DNA of 64,000 nt from Metellina segmentata (GCA_947359465.1 OX375880.1:25000714-25064713); one strand, 5' to 3'; positions 39,991 to 51,824 are shown, numbered from the stretch's first letter. The notes: generated from the letters alone by a model not told the origin. Numbers and translations are program-made.

Positions 39991-40508
39991 GTTTTCAAAC
40001 TATAATGTCGTTTATATGACTATATGAAAATACATTCATTACTAAAGGTAGTATGTATGCTCTACCAGCAACTCGTTTTTAAAATACCTCTTCATTTCGG
40101 ATGGTTGATGGTAGTGGGAACAGGGGTAGGCGATATTAGGAACTCACTCTTGAAATTTTTCTTGGGAAATTTTTTGAAGTTTGACTAGTTTACTTAAACT
40201 GACATAAGTAAAGAAGGTATATGATCTCTGGAAACCAAAGGAGAATAGTTCCTAGTGATATTTATTTAGTTTCCTGCTTGATTTCCCAACCCAGGAGCCT
40301 GAAATACAGAGAAATAGGGTAGGCGATGTTTGGTGCACCTACACTATTCTTTCGCGAAATTTGAAGCTTAAGTTATTAATTAAAGCTTATTATTTTCCGT
40401 TGTGAAAAAATACGGTTTTTTTTTAAATTTGCTTGACTACATAAAAGGAGCGCCAAAAAACGTGCCTAGAGCGTTGCCATCAAACGCGGCAGAGAATGCA
40501 GCTGTACC

Positions 40509-41025
40509 ACTTAATCAATGCTTTCGATAAGTTACTAACTTACCCCCGAAAGCGTTCAACCTCGACGTCAGTACCGTGTCTTGAGATGTGGCAGTACGAT
40601 TGGTTCAACAGCATCCGAACACCCTTGAGCATTAAGGAAATCTTCAACTGCAAGGAGACTGCAAAAATAAATTGAGTCAGATATATTAGGGATTTCGAAA
40701 GTAGTTTCACTTTTGACTAAATCTACAGTTAACACAACGTCTGAGCAAAAATAAAAGTTTGGTTGAAATATAAAATGTGTTTACTATAAATTTGCGTCCA
40801 ACCCAATTATTGTTCACAATATTGCATTTCCCTCTACCAAACTTTGTTTTTAATGCATTCATTTTACGATCTTTGCTTTTAATTTTGTAAGAGCATTCGT
40901 AAACATGCCTTGAATTTGGTTGATACTGAATATCTGGAAATGCATATTAAAAAGTTTCCAAAAGAAGTGCTGATAAAAACGAAGTACTTACTTCCGAGAA
41001 TTCGTATCTTTACATTCCCCTCTAA
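40509..41025. other. Unannotated AT-rich spacer
   Basis: Between the MITE and the AT repeat. No frame, terminal repeat or RNA gene was recognised. Confidence 0.5.
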
Positions 41026-41535
41026 TAATATTCATAATATTATTAAAATATTTATAGTATAATAAAAAATATTTATATAATATTAATTATTAATAATATT
41101 TATATAATATTAATAATAATATTTATATAATATTAATAATAATATTTATATAATATTAATAATAATATTTATATAATATTAATAATAATATTTATAATAA
41201 TATTTATATAATATTATTATTAATATTATATAAATATTATTATTAATATTTATATAATATTAATATAATATTAATAATAATATTTATATAATATTAATAA
41301 TAATATTTATATAATATTAATAATAATATTTATATAATATTAATATAATATTAATAATAATATTTATTATATTAATAATGATATTTGTAATTTTAATATT
41401 AATATTTACCATATTAATCGCAGTAATTATAATATTAATAATAATATTTACAATATTAATCACAGTAATAATATTAAAAATAATATTTACAATATTAATC
41501 ACAGTAATTTTATATTAATAATATTATTTACAATA
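41026..41535. repeat. AT-rich tandem repeat (TAATATT-based)
   Basis: Nearly pure A/T. The main unit is about 24-26 bp, AATATTAATAATAATATTTAT, and much of it is self-complementary, so it can fold back. From about 41395 the units lengthen to around 50 bp and gain ACAGTAAT: ATATTTACAATATTAATC then ACAGTAAT, repeated about three times. The isoleucine/asparagine-rich minus-strand frame here is a composition artefact. Confidence 0.9.
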
Positions 41536-42428
41536 CTAATACATGTAAGGTATGTGTGCTGCTGCACATAGCTTTCCGTGGCATTTTGCAGTTTGGAAAT
41601 GTCCGATGGGGTCCTGAGTTTCATACACATCCCCACCACTTTGGGTCTGCAAGGCGCTTACAACACCACCAAAAGCACATTAACAAGACAGCGAACCCAG
41701 CGTTGGTGTAGTCAGGAGACTAAACGGGCAGGGGACTGTATACAAACAAGGCAATAAAAATGTCATTGCACGCATCTTCTTCCCCTCTGAAGCAGCAAGC
41801 AGGGAAACGTCTAAACTCCGACAGAATCACGGAAAAATTGTTTCGGAGCACATTTAGAAGAAAGAAGACACCTCATCACGTCTCAAAAGAGACATTATAA
41901 ATGGGAGACAGGCAGATTCAGACACATCGCTGAACATTTGCAGCAACTCTCTTCAAAATTTTTCCTCAAAATTCCACAGGTGCCAAACGAAGCTCTTCAG
42001 TCTCTAAGACCGTATGATGCTACCAACATCAGCTCTCAAAAAAGACCTCGTGCTACTTGCTCAAGGACTTTCATACCTTCCCGCAAAGGCCGAAACGCCG
42101 ATGCGGAGAGTTCCGTTTGGACCCAGTAAATTTTATTGAACTCTGTACCATATTCGCATTCCCCCATTCTAACTCCCTTTCTACGTTATTTCTGTACACC
42201 AGCAGCAAAGGGCTTTTAAGGACTCGACTGGATCACTAATTTATCACTTTTTAAAGTTAAATTTTAATCAGTAAACTGTAATTTCTCTACTTAAGCGTAA
42301 TTACTCCTCTTTATTTCTTTCAAGCTAACGCTCTTCTGTGGGAGCGTATAGCAGTCCAGGGGATCCGTCCCCGAGTAATCCGGTTCTTCTAGCAATTAAG
42401 TTTTTTCTGCACCCTTGATCTACTTTTT
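41536..42428 (+). other. Unassigned region with a possible TATA-type promoter
   Basis: GC content rises relative to its neighbours. At about 41894 a TATAAATGGG is followed 20-25 bp later by GATTCAGACAC, which could be a TATA/initiator pair. A 63-codon frame from 41938 has no recognisable motif. A long terminal repeat is an alternative, but no second copy, primer-binding site or coding region is visible. Function unknown. Confidence 0.25.
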
Positions 42429-43273
42429 GGAACAGCTACACTCTACATTTATGAGCGATGACAACGGCCTTGGCGATTTTTTTGGCGCACTTCTAAAGTC
42501 GCCAAGGAAATAATTATTTTCCAACTCTTTTTCTGTTACAATTTTTTTTTCTTTTCACAACACACTTTTTATACACATTTCAGAACGTTTAAAAAGTATA
42601 TTTTAAAAAAACTTTTACAAAAAGTAGTAAGCTTAAGCACATATCAAAACACATTTGTGAACCAGCAGGAAAACTAAGCTACGAATGTAGGGTAAGAATA
42701 CCCTGAAACTTATCAATTGCACTAAATACAGTGAGCATGATGAAAAAGAAAAAGATTTACAAAAGAATAAAAGCAAGAAATAATACAACCTGATAACGTC
42801 AGAATTCTTTCGTAAAAAATAATGACAACGAAAATGGTTAAAAAATAACAAAACTCTTAATTCTTTCGTAAAAACTACTATAATAGAATAAAAATTCCAC
42901 AACTGTCAAAATACAAATCAATGGGCCAATGGTATCACAGAAAACGATTTAAAAGGACCAATGAAAACAAAAGGATATTTTCAAATCAAAATAACCAATG
43001 AAAGCAAAGAAAACATTTCAAACGAATAATGAAATCAAACGACTTTAATGGATTTTGGAAGTACTTTCTAGAATATTCAAAATTAAAATTCAAAGTTACC
43101 GTTTGCCAAGGTTGCCATGAAAACCACAAAGACAAATGGGTTGTCTTAATCTATTACTTAATCTATCGCGTTGTCTATTCGATTAATCTAACTCGCTACT
43201 AGAAGTGCGCCAAAAAAAAATCGCCAAGGCCGTTGCCACCGCTCATAAACGTAACGTAGAGTGTAGCTGTACC
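42429..43273 (-). mobile_element. Complete long-TIR MITE (845 bp)
   Basis: The ends are extended inverted repeats. The left begins GGAACAGCTACACTCTAC and continues through ATTTATGAGCG, ACGGCCTTGGCGATTTTTT and GGCGCACTTCT. The right is the reverse complement in the same order, from AGAAGTGCGCC at 43202 to GTAGAGTGTAGCTGTACC at 43273. The inverted repeat spans about 65-70 bp with few mismatches. The interior is AT-rich and non-coding. Flanks TACTTTTT and TATTTTTA could be a decayed 8-bp duplication (6 of 8), too weak to assign a superfamily. Two more copies in the window show it is a mobile family. Confidence 0.85.
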
Positions 43274-45099
43274 TATTTTTATTTTTATTTAAATAAGCCT
43301 ACCCTTATGTTTAATAGCCTTTATTTTAATTAATTATTTTTCTGATGTGGAGATGAGCTGCATTGCAGCGGGTGCTCCGAAAGTGATACTCCAGTCCAGT
43401 CCAGGTTCAGACATATACACGATACTCGTTGGAGGCTGCGCACATTGCTCTCTTTTTCTTCAGATGAGACCGCGAAGATAGAGTCCCGCTCTACAAGCAG
43501 AGATGCGATAAACCGTAATATGCCGCCCCCTTTCATCTAAGCTTGTTTCTTCCCCTTTTTCTTATGGTACGGTCAGCGCCTCCCGCAATACCATAGGACA
43601 GCTTTCATTTTCATGCAAAATATGGAAATAAAGATGCTTAGTGAATCAATCGCTTTCTCCGTTCCTTTGAGGTATGTTGCTTTCCTTATTTTTTCTCAGG
43701 TGATCCTCCAGCAGTGACCATCTGAAGGAGACCTGGTCAGTTAATTTAAACGCAATGGTTCTTCTACTTTTTTTTATCAAGTTATGCTATTAAATTAATT
43801 TTTACTTGTTTACTTTTCAAAATTTTCTTTCTATGGAACACATGACTAAATTAATGCCGCACCCCATGACAGTATACATTAAAACGGTAATATTTATCGT
43901 TGCTATATGTTCTTACATATGCATGGATTATGAGTAATGAAATGTCGAAATATGTACCGCTGCATGTAGAGATTACGAGCAAGGAATATTGAAAGCTTTC
44001 TAATGGACTGAACATAAACGTGTAATTAATTACAAATGTTCCAAAGTACGCGAAATTTGAGACACTAAATCGAGAAACAACGTAAGAAAATATATATAAA
44101 CAAATTGAACATAAAAACAGGTATGCGAAATAAAATTTCCAAATGCTAGGTTAAGATTGATTTGTCTTCAAAAACAGAAAGTATTTACCTTTTGAGCATC
44201 TTCTATACTTCAGACTACATTAGAAAACTTATCTGGTTTCTTCAAAGCATCTTCAATAAAGTTTTTGAGGTTTTTCTTTACGAATTCATGGTACGTACCA
44301 CAGTTTTCAAAGATGGCGACTGAAATGATAAAAGTTTCGTTTACTTTAAGCGATAATTACAAAACCATTGTTATAAAGGTGGTTTGCAACAATGTATTTG
44401 AATGCGATATCTTTTCAGTTACAATGCAGCACTATAACAATACAGTTTTACATTGTTGTAAGATTCCACTAACGATGAGACTGTTGGCAAAAACAAATTA
44501 AGAAACCGCCGAATATAATATTAAAATTCAAGAATTTTAAATTCGAAAGAACAGAATTTAAATCCTAAATTTTCGGTAAAAAGCAGTCACTTCGTTGACT
44601 TCGCAAATATGCAGATTATCAAACTTAACGAGCACAGAAATGAATAAAATGTGAATCGCTAAATGCAAAGAAAACATAAATCGTTACACTCAGTAAAAGG
44701 ATTGAAGATTCTGTGCTTCATTTTAACGCGCATATTACACTAAAACTCAATACTTTCACAGTATCATGGCCTGTAGCGTAGCCAGGTTATATATAGAAAT
44801 TCAACATCTTTCTAAATGAAGATTTACACTTTTTACCGTTTTATAATTAAGCCAAGTCTTTACTTCCTACATATTTTCATTAAAGTTACGCATTTTGGTA
44901 CAATTTGAAAAACAATATTAGAAAAGTTGTGTTCGTCAAATGCTTATGAGGATAAATAACCATAAGCAAGTATTCACATCTCTATTCTTGAAATTCACGA
45001 TGCCTTTGTCTCTTTGAAACATCACTTCATATTCGCAGAGAATGATGAATCTGAGGTATTGGTATTTTTAATTACCGTTGTACTAGAGCAACATATGGG
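43274..45099. other. AT-rich region, nothing recognised
   Basis: About 1.8 kb without a supported feature. Small frames at 43330-43536 (minus) and 44265-44501 (plus) lack motifs, splice context or homologous copies here, and I treat them as chance. Confidence 0.5.
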
Positions 45100-45925
45100 G
45101 TTATTGACGACGGTCAAGGATCATTCACCTAACGGAAAGATCCGATGTCAACACAGTCATTTTAAACCACGGTCGGATGACGAGGCAACACCTGAGCTGG
45201 CACCCCTCTCTCCAAACTTCTACACCAACCCAACGTGAAAACATTTGGTCACGTCAGATTTAAGGTGCACCAGCCACCTCTACACCCTAAGCTTACAAAT
45301 ATTCATGCACTGACCCAGATACGACCCATGAACCTTCCGATCTAGAGGCTAACACCTTAACCACCAGACTGGTTAGTCGGCGGCGACGGTCCGGGATCAA
45401 TCCCAAAGAGAAAGATTTGAGGACAATAACACGTCATTTTGAACCACGGTCAGATGACGAGGCAACACCTGAGCTGGCACCCCTCTCTCCAAACTTCCAC
45501 ACCAACCCAACGTGAGGACATTTGGTCATGTCAGATTTAAGGTGCACCTGCCACCTCTACACCCTAAGCTTACAAATATCCATGCACTGACCCAGATACG
45601 ACCCATGATTCTTCCTATCTAGAGGCTAACACCTTAATCACCAGACTGGTTGGTCGGCGGTGACGGTCCGGGATCAATCCCAAAGAGAAAGATTTGAGAA
45701 CAATAACACATCATTTTGAACCACGGTCAGATGACGAGGCAACACCTGAGCTGGCACCCCACTCTCCAAACTTCAACACCACGCCAACATGAGGACATTT
45801 GAGGACACAACGGTTTTAACGTGCACCAGCCCCCTTTGTACGCGACGGTCTTTGGCTGGATGCGAACTTACAAACCTCCGGTTGCTAATCCGATTCTCTT
45901 CCAACCGGGCTACCCGATTAATTTA
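45100..45925 (-). repeat. Three-unit tandem of a tRNA-related SINE, 277-bp period
   Basis: ACCACGGTC starts at 45166, 45443 and 45720, exactly 277 bp apart, each followed by GATGACGAGGCAACACC and the same body. Read on the minus strand, units 1 and 2 share a head with GTCTGGTGGTTAAGGTG and GGAAGGTTCATGGG. The rightmost unit has a different, better tRNA-like head: A box TAGCCCGGTTGG (complement of 45901-45912) and B box AGTTCGCATCC (complement of 45858-45868). The bodies share AAAGACCGTCG and GGTGCACGTTAAA with the SINE at 59098. It looks like SINE units of two head types fused in tandem, by recombination or insertion. Confidence 0.75.
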
Positions 45926-46609
45926 AGGATCGACTAGTTGCTATAGTGACAGTTAATTTGTTCAAATAACAATAAGTAGTTGATGCATCCACATTTAGCC
46001 TTAACGCTGCATTGCACAGGGTTCAGCTTCCATGTATGTTACGCGTAAATCCGCCAGATGGTGATGCTTTTGTTTTTTCCTTCCTCTTGGCGCTTCATGC
46101 GCATTACAGTTCTTGCTCCTGTATCGTCAACAAGCAGGACGCAAGTGCGTCTGCATTTATTCTTTTGTTCATTAAATCCTGTTTTCTGTTAATCATCACG
46201 GCGTCAGCATGACTTCATTTCCCAACGACAGAAACACACAGTGTGTCATTTTCGCAATCGAGGACAAAATTATTGCGTCAAAATATACTGGTTTTGAGCG
46301 ATTTTAAAAGTTATCAAGGAAAAAAATATTGCTTTGAATGTATGTTTAACAATTTTTGTCTGCATTTAAAATAAAAAATGTCATACAATTAAAGAAATTT
46401 ATTTATTTTGCTTCGTTCATAAGACAATAAAAATTTTCTTTTTATATACTCTTGAGAATAATACTTAATACTTAAAAGTATTTGTTTTTCTTATAATAAA
46501 GCAGATGTATGTAGTAGTATATGCAGATGCATGTAATAAGAAAAACTCAAAGGGAAACATTCACTCGGAATCACTACCCTCTGAGTAGCTTACTGATGGG
46601 TTTAAATCA
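45926..46609. other. Unassigned spacer
   Basis: No recognisable gene or element. AT-rich sequence at 46330-46600 may be the 3-prime flank of the minus-strand transposase pseudogene that ends near 46610. Confidence 0.4.
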
Positions 46610-48650
46610 AGCGAGTTCCAACAAATCCAACACTTCTGGAAATATTTGATTGCGTCTAGTTTTAGGCTCAGATCGTAAACTTGCAATGAACGGATCTGAA
46701 GTGATGAGTAATATATTCAACATATCCTATATTCATATCAGCTCTTGAAGTTTTTCTAGTGAATAGTTCTATGTATTGCTTATATATTGTATTTATTTCT
46801 TGCTTCTTCTGCGAACTGACCAATTGGAAGAATACAAGATGCAATAATATCCTTTCCATGGATCAGTATTTTGTGTACAGTTATGGGCATTGGGTACCAA
46901 GAATACTCTCTGAGCTAAACATACTGTACAGGTTTTGTATACTCAGCAAACTTATTTACGTTTATCGGAAAACCAGAATTTAAGCATTCTAATATGACAT
47001 GGAAGAAATTGATTAATTCCACCTCGACCCACGTTATTTTGGCAGACCTCTCAGCATTTCTAAAGAATTTGCGAGAGGTATTTCCATTGTTAGTATTCCC
47101 AGCTTGCTGTTTGGGCATATCTACCAACATACCAAACTCAGCTTTAAAACTTATCTTGCACTGGTTTCTTCTTTTGGGCCACTTTGTTCTTATTTTCTAA
47201 TCCCTGAACTTGCTACCATTTAATTCCAAGCCTGTATGAGATATGGAGTACGTATTTAAAGAAACGTATTCATGAATGCAATGATGATAATCCAAAAGAA
47301 ATAAAGTTTTTGTCTACGACCTTTTGTCAAATAATATTCCGGTTGTTCATTTCGCTTGGTTTTGTTCCACACAAATAACATATTTGGATCGATTAACATG
47401 ATGATACAGCATTACATACTTTAGTATCTACCACGCAAAAAAAATTTATGTAGCCTTTACAAGCACTTCCATCTCATTTAGACACACTTTCGTTGGTGAG
47501 AGCATAGCAATTTGATTTTCGACAGTATTTACTTCCATAGTTACCAAATCCATCGATTCCTTGGCAAAAATAAATTTTATCGGACGACAGTGTCTGGTCG
47601 AAGAGGGTGCAGGATTTTGCCAAATAATTTTTTTACCTTCGTTGTACATGCAAATATTTCTACAGGTAGAAGAGAAATACTAAAACTTTGGTCAGATTGA
47701 CGTTCTTCTGAAAATATTTTTTGATACCTATTTTGTTCAGCTCCCTCACAGCCCCTCTTTATAACTACATTTAAGAAACTATTGTTGGACAAAACCAAAG
47801 TCTTAAGGATTTGAACTGCACAAATCCACCTAACAGTGTGGTCGATTAGTGACAGCAGTGGTACTTCAGCTGATATTTCCGTGATGGTGATCCCGGAAGG
47901 GTATCATAACTGTTTAGCTGCTTTAGCTTTTTTATAAGAGGGATATAATTTAAAGTTGATGTCCTTTACTTGTTGGCGTATAATTTTATATTGGTGAGAG
48001 GAAAGATTGGCGTCAACAATTAGTGCAAGTGCTTGATTTGCAGACAATTTTACTTGTGTTTTAATAAAAAACCTACGTGCCATTTTCATACTTGTACCTC
48101 TTTTAGAAGAAGCAACAGAGTTCTCTGACAATGGAGGCGGAATCTCTTTTCCCTGTCTTTCGTAACTTTACTTCTGTGGCGAGCGACAATTCCGCTTGAG
48201 TAGTTGACTCTTCAAGGTTTCCAACTTTTCGTCTTTTGGACTTTGAATTGGAGGCTTGAAAATCTTTTTGAGGCCTTCCAGGCCTATTTGCTGAACCAAT
48301 TTGGGAATTACTTGATATATCGCTACATACATAGTGCAAAAATGAAAGATTTCCCTTGAAGCCAATGATAATTTTTTCTAAGGAATACTTCTTTGTGTCT
48401 GTTCACTTTACCCCACTTCCGCTCAACCTTATGATAGAAACTTCGAATTTTCCCTTTAATACCATTTATAGCATTATCTGGCAACAAAGATACCCCCAGT
48501 TCTTGGAAAATAAATGTCATAATAGCATACATTCTTGTTTCCTTCGAATTTTTCAGCCATATGTTAAAAATGGACTGATGAGGAATTTCCAGTCATTCTG
48601 AAATTTCAGGAAAATTTATCAGTTCCGCAAATTTTTGCAAGAGGTTTTGT
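46610..48650 (-). pseudogene. RAG1/Transib-like DDE transposase, degenerate
   Basis: Conserved blocks appear in order on the minus strand but in shifting frames with several stops. An N-terminal block (48323-48532, with KIRSFYHKVERKWGKVNR) leads to a GRPQKDF / SKRRK basic stretch (about 48250), then SANQALALIVDANLSSHQYK (about 48030). Next are RGCEG (47745), CRPIKFIFAKE (47580), VVDTKVCNAV (47430), CYLCG (47375), VDMPKQ...NTNNGNT (47100), LPIGQFAEEARNK (46815) and TSDPFIASLR...FPEVLDLLE ending near 46615. The order of C-D-G, C-R-P, C-x2-C and a C-terminal acidic block before the RK-rich segment resembles the RAG1/Transib core. The first acidic site here is Glu (CEG) where I expect Asp. Clearly dead. 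No flanking terminal repeats were identified. Assignment rests on remembered family layout, not a search. Confidence 0.62.
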
Positions 48651-50321
48651 GTGACGCGTACACGTAATGAGTCAGGCTATAAGCCACATGTAATGTTTTG
48701 GTGGGATGAGGTGGTATAATGTGTTAAAAGTCTAGTTAAAATTTGAAATTAGCAGTTGCTTTAGATAAAAATTAACTAAATTCAAAAAGCATCTTGCAAA
48801 TTAATGAAATAGTATTTCAGAAAATAAAAACAACTTAAACATACCTTGATGATCATAAGATAATGGTAGTATCCCACAAATAGCGCTAAAACAAATATAG
48901 AACGTGTGAATTTCAATTGTACTCAAAGTACTGATCCGCAATCGACAAGATGGTTTTGCAGTCAACGTAGAAAGTCAGACTTTGAACCCCTGTACTTCCT
49001 GTTAGAAGAATTTGTTTATAAAAATACCCACGTGACCTTGCTAATGGGATATTCTGCTTTTGAGATATGATGTATTTTTGGCCATATGCGACACTACGAA
49101 AAATGAATTTTGTCCACCTAGATTCAAAAAGGACACACTGTGGTCGCTTCGATTTTTTCAAGCGTCTCACAGAACGGCTCTTTCGTTTGCACGTCCGACC
49201 CCTTCCTCCCCCCCCCCTTACCTAATTACCCGACTTGAACGATAGAGCCTTGAGTGGCATTTTCAACTGACGCTTTCCTTTCATAATATTGTGTGGCGTA
49301 TCGTTTGGCGCGAGATAGATAACACCGGAGCGACCTTCTGCTTTCACGGTCGACAGGGTAGGGTACCGAACAAAAGGAGGAACCATCTAAAAGTTCAGTC
49401 GCTGACAGCTCGTAAACGGTGATCGATGCCAGCGGTCATTTAAAAGAGGGATAATATCCACAGTGCACAGATCTATATCATGCCGCTGGTGTAAACGGAA
49501 TTTTAGTGGTAACAATTGTCTATCTGCCGCAGTATAAAGGTTACCTTCCCAAAGGTAAATGACAATCTTTAAACCAACAATTTCAGAGTGTTCTGCTCCC
49601 CAAAGCCCTATTCTGGATGATTGGGACGTCTGGAAAAAAAGGACGTTCTCAACACCTGTGTGGGTTTTCCACGAGAGGGGCTCAGACGGCCGTTTGTGTT
49701 ACAGTTCGGTAATAACTCAGGCCGGAAAGGAATTAAATTTCGTAGAGTCGGTGTGCCCCCCCATCTGTTGAAGCAATTGGTATTGGAGGTTGTAGGAGTA
49801 TCTTATCTACTGTATGGATTACGCACGAAATAAGACGTGATGATATAGAGGTTTTAGAATGAAGTACAAAGGTTGGATTAACTATATATATATTGCATAA
49901 TACAAAACAAATACATTTAAGCAATTTTGTTCAAAATATTAAGGGGGGTTTAAGGGGGATCCCTATAAAGTATAAGGTAAAAAAATCACATACATAAGTA
50001 TACTGGTAGAGGTTATATGTTCAATGACTCACGTAAATTTGTGCGCATCGTCAGGACCACGTTGCACCTCGTTTCTTTACTTCGTCTTAAGTGATCCCCG
50101 TACATCCAGAGTTTTTATCTCTGTGGGTCCGAAGTTTGGCGGGAGCAAAGGGGGAACCCTCATTGGAGGAGAGGGTAACTGTATCTCATCCCACTGGCTT
50201 CAGATGGGATGGGGGTCATCTCAAAAGGGAGACTAGTAAGGGGCTTGTATAAAATACTTTGTTTTAAGGACATGTGGTGAAGGTAGCTTTACCACAGAGG
50301 TTGTAAATAATATCCTGCTGG
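48651..50321. other. Unassigned region between pseudogenes
   Basis: No supported gene. There is a run of nine or more C near 49209 and short frames at 48913-49170 and 49559-49833 without recognisable motifs. A G-rich stretch at 50130-50235 may belong to the upstream part of the LINE that becomes recognisable at 50322, but I cannot align it to any domain. Confidence 0.4.
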
Positions 50322-51545
50322 GTGTCATTCAAATCTACACGGATGGCAGGAAAAATTAGCAGGGTAACACTGGCAGTGGAATACTCATTAGGCTGCAAGA
50401 CGACGTAGTGAAAATGAGAAGAAATACAGACTTCTGATCTGTGTTAAGTTCCAAATTAATTGCTATCGACGAGGCACTTAAATACCTTATTGACCACGAC
50501 CGCAATGAAAATGTTTGGATTTTCTAGGACAGTAGAAGTGCCATTCAACATCTTTGCTAATGGAGGAGAGTTGGCGATCGTACCTGCTTGGATATTTTAG
50601 ATAAGCTTGAGAAGCTATCGGTACAAAACGAAATCCATATTCAGTGTATTCCTTCGCATGTTGACCCGTATTTCAATGACGTTGTAGATGGCTTGGCCAA
50701 GGCTGGCACAATGTTACCACGGATACCCTCGGGAGCACTCACTTTTCGGGAACTTACCTCCAAGCGAAAAATCGTGATTTACAAGACCTGGTGTAGATTG
50801 CTACCCTTCACGATTGGTACAGAGGTTTCCATACGTGGGCAGCATTGGAGTTTAAGGCCAGGTGCACACATCCGGTTTTTCAACGTGCGGCGCCACTGCG
50901 GCACCGAAGCCCAACTATGCACACATAACCGTGAAATGACGCAAGTACTCATTTCGCGCCATTTGCGACAAATATATTCTATCGAAGAAAACGTGTTTAT
51001 TTCGCTTATTTGGTGTGAAAAAAAAGTATATTTTGAAACAAAATAGACGATACGATCATTTTTTAATTATTATTTATACTTCATTTATTTATGAAAACAA
51101 GGTACTTGAGGCCGGAGAAGCGTGTGCGGAACTGTGGTAAAAATTTCACGCAAGTCAGACGTGCGTCGCCGCAACGGCATCGGAGGCATGTGTGCACTAC
51201 TCCATTGGATCTAATGGATCTCAGACCGCACTTGCGTTGCGGCAGCGGCGCCGCACGTTGAAAAACGGGATGAGTGCCGGATGAGAAAGAAATGAACAGT
51301 CCTAACAAGATTCAACAGTGGACATATTAGGTCACTCTCTTACGACAGAGGATGTAAGACATTCGCTTTGTGCTCTAAATGTGAGCAAGAATCGGCTTCA
51401 CCTGAGCATATTCTGATTTTCTTGGGGCCGAGTCGTGATGATCTTGAGAGGGCTTCTGCCTTGGTGATGGACTTCCTGAGGGTGAATGATTTAGTGGACC
51501 GGGTCTAGTATATTCTAGATTGGAGATTTGGTGGAATAAGTAAAA
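50322..51545 (+). pseudogene. Non-LTR retrotransposon (Jockey/R1-like) 3-prime part
   Basis: From about 50322 one frame reads IQIYTDG, IDEALKYLI, DSRSAIQ and IQCIPSHVD...DGLAKAGT, the four acidic-residue blocks of an RNase H domain, interrupted by several in-frame stops. After the MITE at 50858-51287 the coding resumes as RFNSGHIRSLSYDRG, then FALCSKCEQESASPEHIL, a C-terminal Cys-Cys-His zinc-knuckle segment, then VMDFLRVNDLVDRV and a stop at about 51508. The 3-prime end is a short AACAACAAC tail near 51545. RNase H followed by this zinc motif is the C-terminal layout of Jockey/R1-type LINEs. The endonuclease and reverse transcriptase regions are not recognisable upstream. Dead copy. Confidence 0.8.
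50858..51287. mobile_element. PIF/Harbinger-like MITE inside the LINE
   Basis: The left end TAAGGCCAGGTGCACACATCC leads to TTTTTCAACGTGCGGCGCC. The right end is the inverse, GCGGCGCCGCACGTTGAAAAA then GGGATGAGTGCCGG. The inverted repeat is about 40 bp. TAA abuts the left end here, and TTA abuts the related end at 60552, which fits a 3-bp TTA/TAA target as in PIF/Harbinger. The right terminus is slightly eroded. It carries no transposase. It splits the LINE between WAALEF and RFNSGH. Confidence 0.72.
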
Positions 51546-51824
51546 CAACAACACAACCGAGTCGGTATCTTTTTGCACCCCGGCTTCTTGCACCTGGCAC
51601 CTGCTCTCGCACGTCTGGAATTGACACTCCTTTTATGTTGCAGGTGTCATTGGGAAAACACCCAATCGACGTTCCAAGAGGGTGGCGAATTCCCCCGAAA
51701 AACGGAGAGAGACAAGACACAGAAGCCACAAGAGCAAATGGTGGACGATAGAGCTCTCGAGACAGCTATACGGTGAGGTTAAGCACCGGTAAAAAAAACT
51801 AACTGTGAAGAGAAATTTTGACGT
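51546..51824 (+). other. Unassigned, possible LINE or transposon remnant
   Basis: One frame around 51660-51780 is basic and contains SKWWTIEL, reminiscent of the linker between endonuclease and reverse transcriptase in R1/Jockey LINEs, but too short to call. It may alternatively be the upstream part of the Tc1-like element that becomes recognisable at 51825. Confidence 0.25.

Larger units (their letters stand above)
39101..40508 (+). mobile_element. MITE family copy 1, diverged, contains assembly gap
   Basis: The left end (GGGACAGCACAATTTC, then TTGGGCGCC and GTAGCGAGTAA) and right end (GCGCCAAAAAACG, GCAGCTGTACC) are diverged versions of the terminal inverted repeats of the complete copy at 42429-43273, here in opposite orientation. 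The stretch 39230-39300, with AATTTTGAATATTCTAGAAAG, matches the reverse complement of 43045-43090. The following segment with CATTAAACTGTCCTTTGATTTC also matches the copy at 60568-63153. The element is non-coding; 200 N lie inside it, so its true length is unknown. The interior also carries the motif GGTAGGCGAT at 40126 and 40319 and its reverse complement near 39806. Confidence 0.65.

Noticed and set aside
41317..41502. Ile/Asn-rich minus-strand frame
   Set aside because: Product of AT-only tandem repeat sequence.
41894..42240. LTR retrotransposon end
   Set aside because: TATA-like sequence is present, but there is no second LTR, primer-binding site, polypurine tract or coding region in the window.
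50588..51046. 152-codon frame as a gene
   Set aside because: It opens in the middle of a stop-ridden LINE RNase H domain and runs out across a MITE terminal repeat, so it is not a protein unit.
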